Shown one piece after another: positions 1 to 7,019 of a DNA stretch of 8,295 nucleotides; within the stretch, counting starts at the first letter, position 1; each line of letters opens with the position of its first letter. This DNA is from Bacillota bacterium (GTDB lineage: Bacteria > Bacillota > Clostridia > Acetivibrionales > DSM-1351), in assembly GCA_023433945.1 (NCBI GenBank), contig JAEYTP010000058.1, positions 1 to 8,295 of the forward strand, in the 5' to 3' direction. The notes under the pieces were generated by a model. That model saw only the letters and a program-made list of their open reading frames with translations. It searched no databases and was not told the DNA's origin. The position numbers and the translations under genes are program-made.

Positions 1-1516
1 TTTTGGCGGGCAAGCAGCCACAACCCATGAAATTGGAAATTATCCAGGAGTACCTGACATCGAGGGTTCTAAACTTATGCAGAAAATGCTTGACCAAGCA
101 AAGTCCTTTGGTACTCAATTTATACAATCTAGTGTTCAAAGTGTTGATTTATCAGGTGAAATTAAAAAAATTATAACTGATAACGGTACATTTGAAGCAT
201 ATGCAGTAATAATCGCAACTGGCGCAACTCCAAGAAAACTAGGCTTTGATGGGGAAGAGAAGTTTCGTGGGCGGGGAGTTGGCTATTGTGCAACGTGCGA
301 CGGCTTCTTTTTTCAAGACAAAGATATTTTTGTAATTGGTGGTGGAAACAGTGCGGCTGAAGAAGCACTGTTTTTAACCAAGTTTGGTAAAAAAGTAACT
401 ATACTTGTAAGAAAAGATGCATTCCGATGCGAAAAATCAATTGAACACAAAGTTATGTCACACCCAAAGATTGAGGTAAGATTTAATACCGAATTAATTC
501 GTGCATTTGGTGACAATTCGCTTAAGGGTGCAGAACTAAAGAATAACAAAACTGGCGAAGTAACAACCTATAACGTTTCAGAAGAGGATGGAATATTTGG
601 CATATTTATTTTTGTTGGTTATGAGCCTGCTTCAAAACTATTTAGCGGACAAGTTGATTTAGACGAAGCAGGGTATGTTAATACAAATGAAAAGCTACAG
701 TGCAGTATACCAGGTGTTTACGCAGCGGGAGATATTCGCCTCAAAGAATTACGTCAGTTAGTTACAGCCACATCTGACGGTGCTATTGCTGCTGTCCAGG
801 CAGAGAAATACATCTTAGAGTACAAAGATAAAAATGGTATAAAGGATACTACTCCTCCAGTTGCACTGAAAAATGAGCATACAACAAAGGGTTCTAGCAG
901 TTTAATATCTGATGATCTCCTTTCACAAGTAAAGCAGGTTTTTTCAAAATTACAACATGAATGTGTTTTAATTATGATGAAAGATGAACACCCAAAATCC
1001 AGCGAATTGGAAAATTTCCTTTCTGAACTGTGTAAATGTAGCGATTACGTAAAGCTAAAGGTATATCAAAAAGATAAGTGTCCCGTATCCTTTGAACGTA
1101 GCCCTGCGTTTGCCATATGTGGGAAAGATGAAAATGACAGTGGAGTAAAATTCAGCGGTATTCCTGCAGGACATGAATTCAACTCATTAATTTTAGGAAT
1201 TTATAATTTTGCAGGACCAGGCCAGGCACTAGATGACACAATTAAACAGCGCATTTCTCAAATTAATAAGCCTATAAAACTACAAATATGCATATCATTA
1301 TCGTGTCATTTTTGTCCTGACGTAGTTATATCAGCCCAACGAATTGCAATATTAAACACAAATGTAAGTGCAGAAATGATTGACATTTCATTGTTCCCTG
1401 AATTTAGAAGTAAGTATAACATTATGAGTGTGCCGGCTTTAATTATTAATGAAAAAGATATTTTATTTGGTGCTCAAACCATGGAACAAATTATAACTGC
1501 TATTGAAAAGGTATAA
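1..1516 (+). CDS. Thioredoxin reductase-like flavoprotein with C-terminal AhpF N-domain (5' partial)
   Basis: FAD/NAD(P)H-dependent disulfide reductase, cut by the window edge: the frame is open from base 2, giving 504 visible residues. Roughly 35-40 residues with the N-terminal FAD-binding GxGxxG appear to be missing. Visible residue order: a GGQxxTTxEIxNYPG-like TrxB segment at the start; redox CATC at 96-99 (codons at 287 and 296); nucleotide-binding GGGNSA at 113-118 followed by VRKDAFR, resembling the HRRDxFR NADPH signature; FAD-binding AAGD at 241-244. After a linker (about 270-300) comes a tandem thioredoxin-fold domain resembling the N-terminal domain of AhpF: an AGHEFNSL stretch in the first fold, then SLSCHFCPDVV (CHFC at 435-438) and a cis-proline VPA at 477-479 in the second. 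As in AhpF, only the second fold has CxxC. The reductase assignment is firm. The partner (peroxiredoxin, thioredoxin-like protein or other) is unknown, and no ahpC is in view. It is probably cotranscribed with the MFS gene four bases downstream. Confidence 0.9.
   Translation, partial: FGGQAATTHEIGNYPGVPDIEGSKLMQKMLDQAKSFGTQFIQSSVQSVDLSGEIKKIITDNGTFEAYAVIIATGATPRKLGFDGEEKFRGRGVGYCATCDGFFFQDKDIFVIGGGNSAAEEALFLTKFGKKVTILVRKDAFRCEKSIEHKVMSHPKIEVRFNTELIRAFGDNSLKGAELKNNKTGEVTTYNVSEEDGIFGIFIFVGYEPASKLFSGQVDLDEAGYVNTNEKLQCSIPGVYAAGDIRLKELRQLVTATSDGAIAAVQAEKYILEYKDKNGIKDTTPPVALKNEHTTKGSSSLISDDLLSQVKQVFSKLQHECVLIMMKDEHPKSSELENFLSELCKCSDYVKLKVYQKDKCPVSFERSPAFAICGKDENDSGVKFSGIPAGHEFNSLILGIYNFAGPGQALDDTIKQRISQINKPIKLQICISLSCHFCPDVVISAQRIAILNTNVSAEMIDISLFPEFRSKYNIMSVPALIINEKDILFGAQTMEQIITAIEKV
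1506..1511 (+). promoter_or_regulatory. Ribosome binding site for the MFS gene
   Basis: AAAAGG ends nine bases before ATG 1521 and lies inside the last codons of the reductase gene. It favours ATG 1521 over the in-frame TTG at 1503, which would add six residues and has no comparable site. Confidence 0.6.
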
Positions 1517-1520
1517 AACT

Positions 1521-2807
1521 ATGAAACATAAATATTCAGCACGTGCTTGGATGGTTCTATTGGGAGTAATACTAATAAGAGGTTTTGCTGGTGGTGGTAT
1601 TAACCTTACATCCGGTCAATTCTTAGCTCCTGTTTCGGAAGATATAGGTGTTGGCATTGGCAGCTTGTCAATTTATTTCAGTATTACTTCTATCGCCCTT
1701 GTTGTTTGGCTTCCCATGGCAGGAAAGCTAGTAAATAAATACGATGTTCGTATATTGGCAATAATCGCTGCTGTATTGCAAGCTCTATCCTTTGCTGCCT
1801 TTGCGTTTTTAAACAATGTATTGGGTTGGTATATTCTTTCCGTTCCACAGGCAATGGGAGCAGCAATACTTGTAAATCTTTTGGGACCTATTCTTATAAA
1901 TCGTTGGTTTCCTCAAAACACAGGTTTTTTGATAGGTATCCAAATGGCATTTGTAAGCTTATTTGGTGCCATAATACAGCCATGGACTTCCGATTTAATA
2001 GCAACAAGAGGTTGGAGGACAGCTTACTTTGTTATAGGTGTAATTACGTTTATTGTAGTTTTAATTTCATCAATTATTTTCTTACACAACCGTCCTGATA
2101 AAACTACTACAAAAAATACGTATCAAGAAGAAGCCCAAGGAGAAAAGGGAGTAGAAACTGAAGAAGATGCTAAGCAAAAAAAACAACAATCTGACGATAT
2201 AGAAATTCCTGAAGGAACAGCTATACGTTCTATATCCTTTGGAATGCTTTTAACTTTTATGATAGCAATGACAGGAGTTGCTGTTTTCTCACAGCATATT
2301 CCTACTTACGGAGGATTAATTGGGTACTCCATGGCACAAATCGGTACTGCACTTTCTTTAACATCTTTGGGCAGTGCAGCAGGTGCAGTAGCAATTGGAT
2401 ATATTTGTGATAAAATTGGCGGACTGAAAACTTGTTATGGAATTATTGTAATATGGATTATCTCAATTATAGGTCTTTTATTTAGTCCACAAGGTTTTTG
2501 GCTATTTGCAAGCTCCTCATTTTTACACGGCTTTGCAGCCGCAAGTATATTTGTATTAGCTCCAATTTTAACATTGATTTTTTTCGGTAAAATGGACTAC
2601 GAGAAAATCTTTTCAAAGGTTTCTATGGGTGCGCCATTGGCATCAATCTTACTAATTCCTGCCTACGGCTATATTTACGACGCAACGGGTAGTTATTTTT
2701 TGGTACTATTATCACTAATACTATTGCTCATCATTGCGGCAACATGTATAGCAGTGGGGTGGAAAAAACGTTGCACTAAGCAAGGTTGTGCTACATGGAG
2801 AAAATAA
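1521..2807 (+). CDS. MFS transporter, 12 TM (OFA-like)
   Basis: Major facilitator superfamily membrane transporter of 428 residues, a normal family length. Two six-helix halves are visible, with hydrophobic segments covering about residues 10-190 and 238-413. They are separated by a charged loop (about 190-235) rich in Lys, Glu and Gln. Degenerate copies of the MFS loop 2-3 motif occur in both halves: GKLVNKYDVR at 68-77 and GYICDKIGGLKT at 293-304. NRWFPQNTGFLIGI (127-140) resembles the corresponding loop in oxalate/formate antiporter (OFA) and monocarboxylate-type MFS proteins, so a small organic anion is a reasonable guess. The substrate cannot be read from sequence. It starts four bases after the reductase stop, so translational coupling is likely, and a terminator follows 18 bases after its stop. 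Confidence 0.88.
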   Translation: MKHKYSARAWMVLLGVILIRGFAGGGINLTSGQFLAPVSEDIGVGIGSLSIYFSITSIALVVWLPMAGKLVNKYDVRILAIIAAVLQALSFAAFAFLNNVLGWYILSVPQAMGAAILVNLLGPILINRWFPQNTGFLIGIQMAFVSLFGAIIQPWTSDLIATRGWRTAYFVIGVITFIVVLISSIIFLHNRPDKTTTKNTYQEEAQGEKGVETEEDAKQKKQQSDDIEIPEGTAIRSISFGMLLTFMIAMTGVAVFSQHIPTYGGLIGYSMAQIGTALSLTSLGSAAGAVAIGYICDKIGGLKTCYGIIVIWIISIIGLLFSPQGFWLFASSSFLHGFAAASIFVLAPILTLIFFGKMDYEKIFSKVSMGAPLASILLIPAYGYIYDATGSYFLVLLSLILLLIIAATCIAVGWKKRCTKQGCATWRK

Positions 2808-2825
2808 ATTTCAGGTTAAGCCATG

Positions 2826-2859
2826 AGGGACAGTGAAAAATTCGCTGTCCCTATTTTTA
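2826..2859 (+). terminator. Rho-independent terminator of the reductase-MFS unit
   Basis: A 12-bp stem (2826-2837 with 2841-2852; one G-T pair, core GGGACAG/CTGTCCC) closes an AAA loop and is followed by ATTTTT. It lies 18 bases after the MFS stop and separates this unit from the carboxyltransferase genes. Confidence 0.85.
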
Positions 2860-3010
2860 AATTTCTTTATATAGTTTATTTAACTTCATGAAAGTAATTA
2901 CATAAGCCGCAATCTAATTTATCTTTTTTACTTATCGCTAAAAATTCAAAAACTCAATCAAAATTTTATAGCAGGATAGCCATTATCTAAACTAGCAAAA
3001 AATATAGTAG

Positions 3011-3039
3011 TTGCAAAAAAATGGGTAATGTTTTATAAT
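3011..3039 (+). promoter_or_regulatory. Candidate sigma-A promoter of the transcarboxylase operon
   Basis: TTGCAA at 3011-3016 (four of six matches to TTGACA) and a perfect TATAAT at 3034-3039 are separated by 17 bases, the optimal spacing. Transcription would start near 3046, about 100 bases before the first gene. This is the best match in the gap. It is a sequence match only. Confidence 0.55.
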
Positions 3040-3132
3040 TATTTTAAATTAGTACCAGGTAATAACATCAAATTACAATTATACTCATATATTAATTTGT
3101 AACTGATTGATATTACTGAGTTATATTATTGA

Positions 3133-3140
3133 GAGGTGAT
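3133..3140 (+). promoter_or_regulatory. Ribosome binding site for the 12S-type gene
   Basis: GAGGTGAT is an eight-base match to the complement of the 16S rRNA 3' end and precedes ATG 3144. It sets the start there rather than at the in-frame TTG 3129, which would overlap this site. Confidence 0.75.
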
Positions 3141-3143
3141 AAT

Positions 3144-4694
3144 ATGTCACAAACAGAGAAAATACAAAATCTAATATCTTTGAAGAAGCAGATTTCCGTT
3201 GGTGGCGGAGAAGATAAGATTGCAAAAAGGCATGATGAAGGAAAGCTTACAGCTAGAGAGCGCATAAATTTATTATTTGATGAAGGCAGCTTCGTTGAAG
3301 TTGATGCTTTTATTGACTCGCGTTGCACTGATTTTGGAATGCAGAAAAAGAAGCTAGCAGGTGATGGTGTTGTAACTGGTTACGGTACTGTTTTTGGACG
3401 AACTGTTTTTGTTGCTTCACAGGATTTTACTGTAATAGGTGGCTCCTTAGGTGAAATGCACGCAAAGAAGATTACAAAGGTAATGGATATGGCTCTAAAA
3501 ATGGGGGCTCCTTTTATAGCTATTAACGATTCTGGAGGAGCTAGAATTGAAGAAGGGCTTGATGCACTATCAGGGTATGGTGACATATTCTATAGAAACA
3601 CCCTCGCTTCAGGCGTAATTCCTCAAATCTCAGTAATAATGGGACCTTGTGCAGGTGGAGCAGTTTATTCTCCGGCTATTACTGATTTTATTTTTATGGT
3701 TGAAAAGACTAGTCAGATGTTTATCACTGGCCCTCAAGTAATAAAGTCGGTTACTGGAGAAGATGTTACTGTTGAGCAGCTTGGAGGCTCAGAGGTTCAC
3801 ACAGCTACAAGTGGTGTTGCTCATTTTAAATGTGCTACTGAGCAGGAATGTATTGAGGACATCAAAATTTTGTTAGGTTTTATACCTGATAACAATGTGT
3901 CGGAGACACCATTTTACGGTATATCAGATGACGCTTCAAGATTGGTTGATAAATTCAATAGTATAATTCCCGAGGAATCCAATAAACCTTATGACATGTA
4001 TGAAATAATTGAAGAATTTGTAGATAACGGTGAGTTCTTTGAAATACACAAGAACTTTGCTCAGAACATGATAGTTGGCTTTGGAAGATTAAACGGTAAA
4101 ACAGTTGGTATTGTTGCAAACCAACCAAAGATAATGGCTGGTTCACTGGATATGAATGCTGCGGATAAGGCAGCAAGATTCATTAGGTACTGTGACGCAT
4201 TTAATATTCCACTAGTTTCACTTACTGACGTTCCTGCATTCTTACCGGGAGTGGCACAGGAGCATAACGGCATTATTAGGCATGGCGCTAAATTGTTGTA
4301 TGCTTTTTCTGAAGCAACAGTGCCAAAGGTTAATGTAATACTTAGAAAGGCCTACGGCGGAGCCTATATAGCTATGAATAGTAAAACTATTGGAGCAGAT
4401 ATGGTTTTGGCATGGCCATCAGCTGAAATAGCTGTAATGGGTCCAGATGGTGCTGCAAATATTATTTTCAAAAAAGAAATTACTGCATCAGAAAACCCTT
4501 CTGAAACTAGAAAAGAAAAAATTCAAGAATACAAGGATAAGTTCTCAAACCCTTATGTCGCCGCAGCAAGGGGATATATTGATGATGTAATAGAACCAGC
4601 AGAAACTAGAAAGCGAGTAATCATGGCATTAGATATGCTATCTTCCAAGAGAGAAAATAGACCCTCAAAGAAGCACGGTAATATCCCACTGTAA
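3144..4694 (+). CDS. mmdA: Transcarboxylase 12S-type / acyl-CoA carboxyltransferase subunit
   Basis: Carboxyltransferase of the PccB/MmdA/transcarboxylase-12S family, 516 residues, full length. It moves CO2 between carboxybiotin and an acyl-CoA, most likely methylmalonyl-CoA/propionyl-CoA. It has two crotonase-like halves. In the N-half, NDSGGARIEEG (128-138) and GPCAGGAVYSP (167-177) form the CoA and oxyanion sites; in the C-half these are PGVAQEHNGIIRHGAK (368-383) and AYGGAYIAMNS (403-413). GADMVLAWPSAEIAVMGPDG (417-436) keeps an Asp (D420) at the position I recall as linked to propionyl-CoA preference in PccB; that alignment is from memory. The C-terminus RPSKKHGNIPL closely resembles the ending of the Propionibacterium 12S subunit. 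It is first in a three-gene set with a biotin carrier and a 5S-type subunit. Methylmalonyl-CoA decarboxylase alpha or propionyl-CoA carboxylase beta are alternatives; the symbol is a family symbol. Confidence 0.9.
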   Translation: MSQTEKIQNLISLKKQISVGGGEDKIAKRHDEGKLTARERINLLFDEGSFVEVDAFIDSRCTDFGMQKKKLAGDGVVTGYGTVFGRTVFVASQDFTVIGGSLGEMHAKKITKVMDMALKMGAPFIAINDSGGARIEEGLDALSGYGDIFYRNTLASGVIPQISVIMGPCAGGAVYSPAITDFIFMVEKTSQMFITGPQVIKSVTGEDVTVEQLGGSEVHTATSGVAHFKCATEQECIEDIKILLGFIPDNNVSETPFYGISDDASRLVDKFNSIIPEESNKPYDMYEIIEEFVDNGEFFEIHKNFAQNMIVGFGRLNGKTVGIVANQPKIMAGSLDMNAADKAARFIRYCDAFNIPLVSLTDVPAFLPGVAQEHNGIIRHGAKLLYAFSEATVPKVNVILRKAYGGAYIAMNSKTIGADMVLAWPSAEIAVMGPDGAANIIFKKEITASENPSETRKEKIQEYKDKFSNPYVAAARGYIDDVIEPAETRKRVIMALDMLSSKRENRPSKKHGNIPL

Positions 4695-4727
4695 CATGGA
4701 AATCCCGACTGTAACATAGAAATAACC
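4688..4727 (+). repeat. Imperfect 20-bp tandem duplication spanning a stop codon
   Basis: Two adjacent 20-base units, 4688-4707 and 4708-4727, share ACTGTAACAT and GAAAT and match at 16 of 20 positions. The first unit contains the TAA stop of the 12S-type gene, so the end of the gene appears copied into the gap. Confidence 0.7.
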
Positions 4728-4761
4728 CATTATAAGAGATAACGGTTACCAAGGCTTATAG

Positions 4762-4789
4762 AAGGTATAGTTTAAAAGGTATAGTTTAA
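4762..4789 (+). repeat. Perfect 14-bp tandem repeat
   Basis: AAGGTATAGTTTAA occurs twice head to tail (4762-4775 and 4776-4789) with no mismatch. It lies in the gap between the 12S-type gene and the biotin-carrier gene. Confidence 0.85.
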
Positions 4790-4820
4790 AATGCATTAAT
4801 AAGTAATATTTTTTTTAAGT

Positions 4821-4846
4821 ATGATTATCAAGGGCATGATTATCAA
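4821..4846 (+). repeat. 11-bp direct repeat with 15-bp period
   Basis: ATGATTATCAA occurs at 4821-4831 and 4836-4846, separated by four bases. It is the third unrelated short duplication in the same gap. Confidence 0.8.
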
Positions 4847-4908
4847 AGCGATATAACATGCATCAGCTAATTTAAACATTTTTTAGAAAGTAAAAGAAAT
4901 AAATTTGG

Positions 4909-4914
4909 AAAGGA
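4909..4914 (+). promoter_or_regulatory. Ribosome binding site for the biotin-carrier gene
   Basis: AAAGGA lies eight bases before ATG 4923. It excludes the longer in-frame TTG start at 4905, which would sit on top of the site. The sequence from 4908 to the ATG is repeated almost exactly in front of the next gene. Confidence 0.7.
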
Positions 4915-4922
4915 CTGATTAT

Positions 4923-5300
4923 ATGAAGAAGCTATTAGTTACGGTTAATGGCATAAAATATGATGTTGAAGTTGAAGAGGTAGGCGGTCAAAAGACTGTT
5001 GCAGCACCTGCTATGAGGGCTAATATGACTGCGCCTAAAAGGACAGCACAACAAGTTGTCAATACAACACAACAGCCAAGTATTACAACAGGCAGCGTTG
5101 TTGCACCAATGCCTGGAACAATACTAAAGCTCAAGGTTTCACAGGGTCAAGAAGTTAAGAAAGGGCAGGTACTGCTCATTCTGGAAGCAATGAAAATGGA
5201 AAATGAAATTACAGCGCCTATAGACGGTAAAGTTTCTGCTATATATGTTGAAGTGGGAAAATCAGTCTCAGCTAGAGATGTTATGGTCCATATAGAATAA
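4923..5300 (+). CDS. Biotin carboxyl carrier protein, transcarboxylase 1.3S-type
   Basis: Small soluble carrier of 125 residues, the size expected for a 1.3S/biotin-attachment subunit. The N-terminus (1-20, VTVNGIKYDVEVEEV) is the short beta segment typical of these carriers. Residues about 21-57 form a linker rich in Ala, Thr, Gln and Pro. The biotinyl domain occupies 58-125: VVAPMPGTI at 59-67 and the biotinylation motif EAMKMEN at 88-94, with K91 as the biotin-bearing lysine. It shuttles the carboxyl group between the 12S-type and 5S-type subunits encoded on either side. No biotin carboxylase gene is in the window, which fits transcarboxylase chemistry better than an ATP-dependent carboxylase. 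It has 228 bases of gap before it and 126 after it, long for cotranscribed genes. Confidence 0.93.
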   Translation: MKKLLVTVNGIKYDVEVEEVGGQKTVAAPAMRANMTAPKRTAQQVVNTTQQPSITTGSVVAPMPGTILKLKVSQGQEVKKGQVLLILEAMKMENEITAPIDGKVSAIYVEVGKSVSARDVMVHIE

Positions 5301-5316
5301 TTTGATTAGGTTATAT

Positions 5317-5380
5317 AAGAATTAGCTAGAGCTTATGAAATATCTAGAATAGTAAAGTTAGTTATGCTAAGAATTAGCTA
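5317..5380 (+). repeat. 12-bp direct repeat in the carrier/5S gap
   Basis: AAGAATTAGCTA occurs at 5317-5328 and 5369-5380 with a 52-base period. Upstream similarity (GTTAT...) extends the match to about 19-20 bases with an indel and mismatches. The second copy also contains the palindrome ATTAGCTAAT (5373-5382). It is not followed by a U-tract, so it does not look like a terminator. Confidence 0.65.
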
Positions 5381-5412
5381 ATATTATTCTACATTATTTC
5401 TTTGCAATGAAG

Positions 5413-5418
5413 AAAGGA
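5413..5418 (+). promoter_or_regulatory. Ribosome binding site for the 5S-type gene
   Basis: AAAGGA lies eight bases before ATG 5427. The 18-base stretch 5412-5429 matches 4908-4925, the equivalent region of the carrier gene, at 17 positions. Confidence 0.75.
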
Positions 5419-5426
5419 ATGATTAT

Positions 5427-6965
5427 ATGGCTAGACTAAAAATTACTGAAACTGTATTGAGAGATGCACATCAGTCACTCATTGCTACTCGTATGAAGAC
5501 TGATGAGATGCTTCCTATTATAGAAAAATTAGACCAAGTAGGCTATCACTCACTTGAAGCATGGGGTGGGGCAACATTTGATGCCTGCATGAGATTTCTC
5601 AATGAAGATCCATGGGAAAGACTGAGAAAGATTAAAGCTGTAGCTAAGAATACCAAGCTTCAAATGCTGTTAAGAGGGCAGAATCTTCTCGGATACAAGC
5701 ATTACGCTGACGATGTGGTAGAGTACTTTGTTCAAAAGGCTATTGCAAATGGAATGGACATCATAAGAATATTTGACGCTCTAAATGATGTTAGAAATAT
5801 TGAAACAGCCATAAAAGCCTGCAAAAAAGAGGGTGGTCACGCCCAAGGCTGTGTATGCTACACTATTAGTCCAGTGCATAATCTGCAGTTATTTATAAAG
5901 GATGCAAAGCAACTTGAAAGCATGGGGGCTGATTCCATATGTATCAAGGATATGGCTGGTTTGCTGATACCATATAAGGCATATGAACTGGTTATGGCAT
6001 TAAAAGAAAGTGTTAAGATACCCATTCAGCTTCATACTCATTATACAAGCGGAACTGCATCAATGACATATCTAAAGGCTATTGAAGCAGGGGTTGATAT
6101 TGTGGACTGCGCTATTTCTCCGATGGCTTTAGGGACTTCTCAGCCACCAACAGAACCACTAGTAGCATCCCTGAAGGATACTCCTTTTGATACAAACCTT
6201 GATTTGGCACTATTAAGTGAGATAGCAGATTATTTCAGGCCTTTGAAGGAAAAATATATTGAGAGTGGGCTTTTGGATGTAAAGGTAATGGGCGTTGATG
6301 TAAATGCTCTTATCTATCAGGTTCCTGGGGGCATGCTATCAAATCTTGTTTCACAGCTAAAACAGTCAAATGCTCTAGATAAATATGAGGAAGTATTAAA
6401 AGAAGTCCCTAGAGTAAGGGAAGATTTTGGTTATCCTCCTCTAGTTACACCAACAAGTCAGATTGTAGGAACACAAGCTGTGCTAAATGTAATAACAGGA
6501 GAGCGCTACAAGATGGTTCCAAAAGAATCCAAGGGCGTGGTAAAGGGTGAATACGGGAAAACTCCAAAGGTAGTTAATGCAGACATTCAAAGCAAAATTC
6601 TTGGTGATGAAAAGCCTATTACAGTAAGACCTGCTGACTTAATTGAACCTGAGCTGGATAAAATTCGCGAGCAGATAAAGGATATGATAGAACAGGATGA
6701 GGATGTTTTATCATACGCATTGCTGCCTCAGGTTGCAGAAAAATTCTTTAATTTTAGAAAAGAGCAGAGGAGTAAACAACTAGAGGATACTTCACAAAAC
6801 AAGAACGTTGATGAGGTAGCTGCTGTAATTAGCGCAGCTGTTGCAACAATTGCCGAACAAGATGGCACACAATATAGTATTACCAATATTAGCAGGTCAA
6901 ATGAATCAGCTCAAAACCGTTGGAATTTGTATGGAATGCTTGATAGATTTAGAACAAAGCTATAA
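5427..6965 (+). CDS. oadA: Transcarboxylase 5S-type / oxaloacetate decarboxylase alpha-like carboxyltransferase
   Basis: Metal-dependent TIM-barrel carboxyltransferase of 512 residues that transfers a carboxyl group between oxaloacetate/pyruvate and the biotin carrier. Visible motifs: LRDAHQS (11-17, D13 metal ligand), EAWGGATFD (44-52), LLRGQNLLGY (81-90), IFDALNDVRN (115-124), IKDMAGLL (173-180, K174 the expected carbamylated lysine), HTHY (203-206, metal-binding H203 and H205) and SPMALGTSQPPTE (231-243). The conserved C-terminal PYC/OadA domain follows: QVPGGMLSNL (298-307) and TPTSQIVGTQAV (341-352). There is no fused biotinyl domain; the separate carrier gene upstream supplies it. Residues about 460-512 form an extra tail resembling that of OadG-family proteins. 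Gene order and the lack of OadB favour a transcarboxylase 5S subunit. Oxaloacetate decarboxylase alpha or pyruvate carboxylase subunit B remain possible; the symbol is a family symbol. Confidence 0.9.
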   Translation: MARLKITETVLRDAHQSLIATRMKTDEMLPIIEKLDQVGYHSLEAWGGATFDACMRFLNEDPWERLRKIKAVAKNTKLQMLLRGQNLLGYKHYADDVVEYFVQKAIANGMDIIRIFDALNDVRNIETAIKACKKEGGHAQGCVCYTISPVHNLQLFIKDAKQLESMGADSICIKDMAGLLIPYKAYELVMALKESVKIPIQLHTHYTSGTASMTYLKAIEAGVDIVDCAISPMALGTSQPPTEPLVASLKDTPFDTNLDLALLSEIADYFRPLKEKYIESGLLDVKVMGVDVNALIYQVPGGMLSNLVSQLKQSNALDKYEEVLKEVPRVREDFGYPPLVTPTSQIVGTQAVLNVITGERYKMVPKESKGVVKGEYGKTPKVVNADIQSKILGDEKPITVRPADLIEPELDKIREQIKDMIEQDEDVLSYALLPQVAEKFFNFRKEQRSKQLEDTSQNKNVDEVAAVISAAVATIAEQDGTQYSITNISRSNESAQNRWNLYGMLDRFRTKL

Positions 6966-6970
6966 TTTAT

Positions 6971-7001
6971 AAAAGGACTGGATTAATCCAGTCCTTTTTT
7001 T
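6971..7001 (+). terminator. Palindromic terminator, probably bidirectional
   Basis: AAAAGGACTGGATT at 6971-6984 and its exact reverse complement at 6985-6998 form a strong hairpin with a GGACTGGA/TCCAGTCC core. Seven T (6995-7001) follow on the plus strand. Read on the minus strand, the stem ends in TTTT followed by AT-rich sequence. It therefore lies between the end of the transcarboxylase operon and the stop of the minus-strand small gene and could serve both. Confidence 0.92.
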
Positions 7002-7019
7002 AACCTAAATAGTGAAAAA

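Larger units (their letters stand above)
2860..3143. other. AT-rich intergenic region before the transcarboxylase operon
   Basis: The gene-free stretch 2808-3143 holds the preceding terminator, then strongly AT-rich DNA with no convincing ORF on either strand, and a candidate promoter at 3011-3039. If that promoter is used, the untranslated leader is about 100 bases. I see no riboswitch-like or T-box-like structure in it. Confidence 0.6.

Noticed and set aside
1826..2098. 90-aa plus-strand frame inside the MFS gene
   Set aside because: Shadow frame within a clear membrane-transporter coding region, with no start signal.
2889..2902. TGAAAGTAATTACA, resembling a CcpA cre site
   Set aside because: The outer bases fit, but the central CG that defines cre is replaced by TA, and it lies over 100 bases upstream of the candidate promoter.
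3955..4273. Minus-strand frames opposite the 12S-type gene
   Set aside because: Antisense shadows of a highly conserved coding sequence, with no ribosome binding site or recognisable protein pattern.
4792..4818. T-tract after weakly self-complementary sequence, as an internal terminator
   Set aside because: The T8 run is preceded only by a four- to five-bp A/T stem (ATTA/TAAT), too weak for a terminator.
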